A stretch of DNA of 53,641 nt, from contig CAJULH010000009.1 in the NCBI GenBank assembly GCA_910587175.1, positions 1-53,641 on the forward strand, read 5' to 3'. Under the pieces are notes generated by a model. It was not told the DNA's origin. It saw only the letters and a program-made list of their open reading frames with translations, and did no database searches. Shown here piece after piece: positions 51,547-53,641 of the stretch. A program made the position numbers and the translations under genes. This stretch comes from Candidatus Gastranaerophilales bacterium (GTDB taxonomy: Bacteria; Cyanobacteriota; Vampirovibrionia; Gastranaerophilales; Gastranaerophilaceae). Positions within the stretch are counted from its first letter, which is position 1; every line of letters starts with the position of its first letter.

Positions 51547-53635
51547 CAGATACTCCCTTGATTGTAAGGTTTACTCTTCCTTTATCATCAATTTTTACAA
51601 CTTTAACTATTACAGTATCACCTATATTTAAGCGTGATTCAATTGTATCAATTCTTTCCTGGCAAACCTGTGAAATATGCACCATACCATCTTTTCCGGG
51701 TGCAAGTTCAACAAATGCGCCGATAGGAATAATTCTTACAACTTTACCCTTGTAAACACATCCGGGCTCGGCCTTGAAGGTTAAATCTTTAATCATATTG
51801 ATTGCAATATCTGCACCTTCTTTATCGTTTGATGTGATTGTAACAGTGCCGTCATCTTTAATATCAATCTCGGCACCGGATGCATCAATTATGCTTCTAA
51901 TCATCTTTCCGCCAGGTCCGATTACTGTTCCGATATCTTCTGTAGGAATCGTCATAGAGTATAACCTTGGAGCAAACGGAGAAAGTTCCTTATTTGGTTC
52001 GGAAATTGCCTCTCTCATTTTACCCATAATGTAGAGTCTGCCATCCTTTGCCTGATATAAGGCACGACGAAGCGTTTCATTTGAAATACCTTTAATCTTC
52101 ATATCCATTTGAAGTGCGGTAATTCCTGTGTCGTTACCGGTTACCTTAAAGTCCATATCACCAAGGAAATCTTCTATTCCCTGAATATCGGTTAAGACAA
52201 CATCGGTGTCTCCTTCTTTAATAAGACCCATTGCAACGCCGCCTATCATACACTTAACAGGAACGCCTGCATTCATCAACGCCATAGAGCTGGCACAGGT
52301 TGAACCCATTGATGTTGAACCGTTTGATTCAAGAACATCGGATGTAACCCTTATAGCATAAGGAAATTCCTTTTCATCCGGAAGCGCCGGAACGTTCGCA
52401 CGTTCTGCAAGGTTGCCATGACCAATTTCACGTCTGCCAGGACCTCTTAAAGGTTTTACTTCGCCAACAGAAAAACCGGGGAATATGTATTTATGCATAT
52501 AGTGTTTTCTAACAAGCGGATCAACACCGTCTAATTCCTGAGCCATCGCAGGTCCTGCAAGGGTTGCACAGGAAAGTATCTGGGTTTGTCCTCTTGTAAA
52601 TACAGCAGAACCATGAGCCCTTGGTATAACGCCAACTTCACACCAGATAGGACGCACTTCAAAAGTTTTTCTGCCATCTGCACGAACTCCTTCGTTTACA
52701 ATCATTGCTCTCATAATTTTCTTTTCAAGAGCTTTGAATTCTTCTGCAACAAAGTCTATCCCTGTTTCTTCCATCATAGCTTTGATAGGATGGGAATCAT
52801 CAAGGGCGGTAACTTTGTCTTTAACGATTTGTTTTGCTTCATCAAGTTTATTTTTTCTGTAATCACGGTCAAAATTATGATAAGCGTCAAATATCATATC
52901 GTAACAATTATCTTTAATAATTGCAGCAAGTTCACTTGTATCATAAGGATTTACAAAGTTTTCACGTTCAACACCGCATTCCTTTGCAAACTGGATTTGA
53001 GCTTCGCACTGTTTTTTGATTTCCCCTTGCGCAAATTCAACAGCAGCCATAATATCGTCTTCTGTTACGAATTTACAACCAGCCTCAACCATAATTACAG
53101 ATTCCATAGTTCCTGCAACCACGATATCCATATCAGATTTTTCAGCTTCCTGGTGGGTCGGGTTTGCAATCATTTGCCCGTCTATTCTTCCAACCCTTAC
53201 AGCGCCTACAGGTCCTTCAAAAGGAGCTCCTGAAAGCATTAGAGCGGTTGAAGCGCCCAAAATAGCTAATGTATCCGGCTGGTTTTTCTGATCATAGCTG
53301 AATAGCTGCACCACAACCTGAACATCGTTTCTGTAGCCTTTTGGCCAAAGAGGGCGAATAGGGCGGTCAATCAACCTTGAAACTAATATTGCCTTTTCTG
53401 AAGATTTCCCTTCGGTTCTTGTAAAACCTCCTGGAATTCTTCCTATAGCTGACATTCTTTCTTCATAATCAATTAATAATGGGAAGAAATCGATACCTAC
53501 TCTTGGTTCCTTGCTAACTGTTGAGTGGATAAAAAGCATTGTGTCTTCGCATCTAACCGTTACAGATGATGTAGCAGACTGTGCATACTTCCCTGTTTCA
53601 ATTTCTACAGTCTTCCCGCCGACTGTAATTTGCAT
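51521..53635 (-). CDS. pnp: polyribonucleotide nucleotidyltransferase (PNPase)
   Basis: 704 residues, near the usual 700-710. The first RNase PH core (EDTMLFIHSTVS, RPIRPLWPKGYRND), the second core (GQTQILSCATLAG, KHYMHKYIFPGFSVGEV, GPGRREIGHG, SMGSTCASSMALMNAGVP), then a KH domain with IGPGGKMIRSII (about residues 567-578) and an S1 domain (KGKVVRIIPIGAFVELAPGKDGMVHISQ). It degrades RNA 3'-5' in the degradosome. The start is 6 nt from the window edge, so its promoter and SD are not visible. Confidence 0.97.
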   Translation of the reverse strand: MQITVGGKTVEIETGKYAQSATSSVTVRCEDTMLFIHSTVSKEPRVGIDFFPLLIDYEERMSAIGRIPGGFTRTEGKSSEKAILVSRLIDRPIRPLWPKGYRNDVQVVVQLFSYDQKNQPDTLAILGASTALMLSGAPFEGPVGAVRVGRIDGQMIANPTHQEAEKSDMDIVVAGTMESVIMVEAGCKFVTEDDIMAAVEFAQGEIKKQCEAQIQFAKECGVERENFVNPYDTSELAAIIKDNCYDMIFDAYHNFDRDYRKNKLDEAKQIVKDKVTALDDSHPIKAMMEETGIDFVAEEFKALEKKIMRAMIVNEGVRADGRKTFEVRPIWCEVGVIPRAHGSAVFTRGQTQILSCATLAGPAMAQELDGVDPLVRKHYMHKYIFPGFSVGEVKPLRGPGRREIGHGNLAERANVPALPDEKEFPYAIRVTSDVLESNGSTSMGSTCASSMALMNAGVPVKCMIGGVAMGLIKEGDTDVVLTDIQGIEDFLGDMDFKVTGNDTGITALQMDMKIKGISNETLRRALYQAKDGRLYIMGKMREAISEPNKELSPFAPRLYSMTIPTEDIGTVIGPGGKMIRSIIDASGAEIDIKDDGTVTITSNDKEGADIAINMIKDLTFKAEPGCVYKGKVVRIIPIGAFVELAPGKDGMVHISQVCQERIDTIESRLNIGDTVIVKVVKIDDKGRVNLTIKGVSDEEKAQFN

Positions 53636-53641
53636 TTTTTT

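Noticed and set aside
1..53641. tRNA genes, CRISPR arrays, insertion sequences, attachment sites, prophage
   Set aside because: I found no T-loop GTTCRA-type tRNA motif in a cloverleaf context, no direct-repeat arrays and no transposase or integrase genes. By-eye search can miss single tRNAs.

Overview
The window is low-GC DNA with standard-code genes and no tRNA, rRNA, CRISPR or transposase genes that I can see. It looks like a gut-type anaerobe of the Candidatus Gastranaerophilales / Melainabacteria (Vampirovibrionia) kind. This is inference. It rests on short lineage-like N-terminal motifs (LSFCG, LNFTG, NFKG) in two otherwise unrecognisable proteins, a very large glycine-rich prepilin-like protein, TadE/TadG-like pilus proteins, fermentative CoA-transferase and malic enzyme genes, and a complex-I-related proton-pumping complex in place of a respiratory chain. 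Elusimicrobiota or an atypical Firmicute are not excluded.

Layout, left to right. (1) 194-866: a ribbon-helix-helix/NifX-type fusion gene with a three-site operator on its own promoter. (2) 966-3833: a giant protein of unknown function. (3) 4045-6366: a voltage-gated-type K+ channel, then a two-gene DUF262 + HEPN module that resembles a phage-defence pair. (4) 6369-15565, all minus strand: a hyfB-C-E-F-G-HI-like operon coding for a membrane energy-converting complex. Its large subunit has lost the [NiFe] cysteines (an Ehr-type complex). An MFS exporter and a hypoxanthine-DNA glycosylase follow it. (5) 15702-16987: a TPR protein and two small HTH-type regulators with operator-like repeats. (6) 17060-20162: the glycine-rich prepilin, a strong terminator and REP-like palindromes. 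(7) 20214-30718: CoA transferase A/B, a catalytically dead M48-like protein, ferritin, a DUF486 protein, YibE/F, a glycosyltransferase, an orphan pair of sugar ABC permeases, a TonB-like exported protein and tcdA. (8) 30719-31142: a gene-free stretch with two candidate structured RNAs. (9) 31143-39295, plus strand: der, plsY, malic enzyme, then the tail of the spc ribosomal operon (rpsE, rpmD, rplO, secY, adk, map), cut off from its usual upstream genes. (10) 39326-53635, minus strand: DNA repair and replication genes (PD-(D/E)XK nuclease, a tandem UvrD-like helicase fusion, priA, polA), TadG/TadE-like proteins, a lipoprotein and pnp.

How the parts may work together (inference). The Ehr-type complex would couple a redox or conformational reaction to ion pumping. 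Malic enzyme and the CoA transferase point to fermentation of organic acids, and the sugar permeases to carbohydrate uptake. The surface proteins (prepilin, TadE/G, lipoprotein) point to pili or adhesion. A signal that recurs across the window is a good -10 box only 6-7 nt before the start codon of many first genes. This implies widespread leaderless mRNAs, whereas genes inside operons carry ordinary Shine-Dalgarno (SD) sequences.
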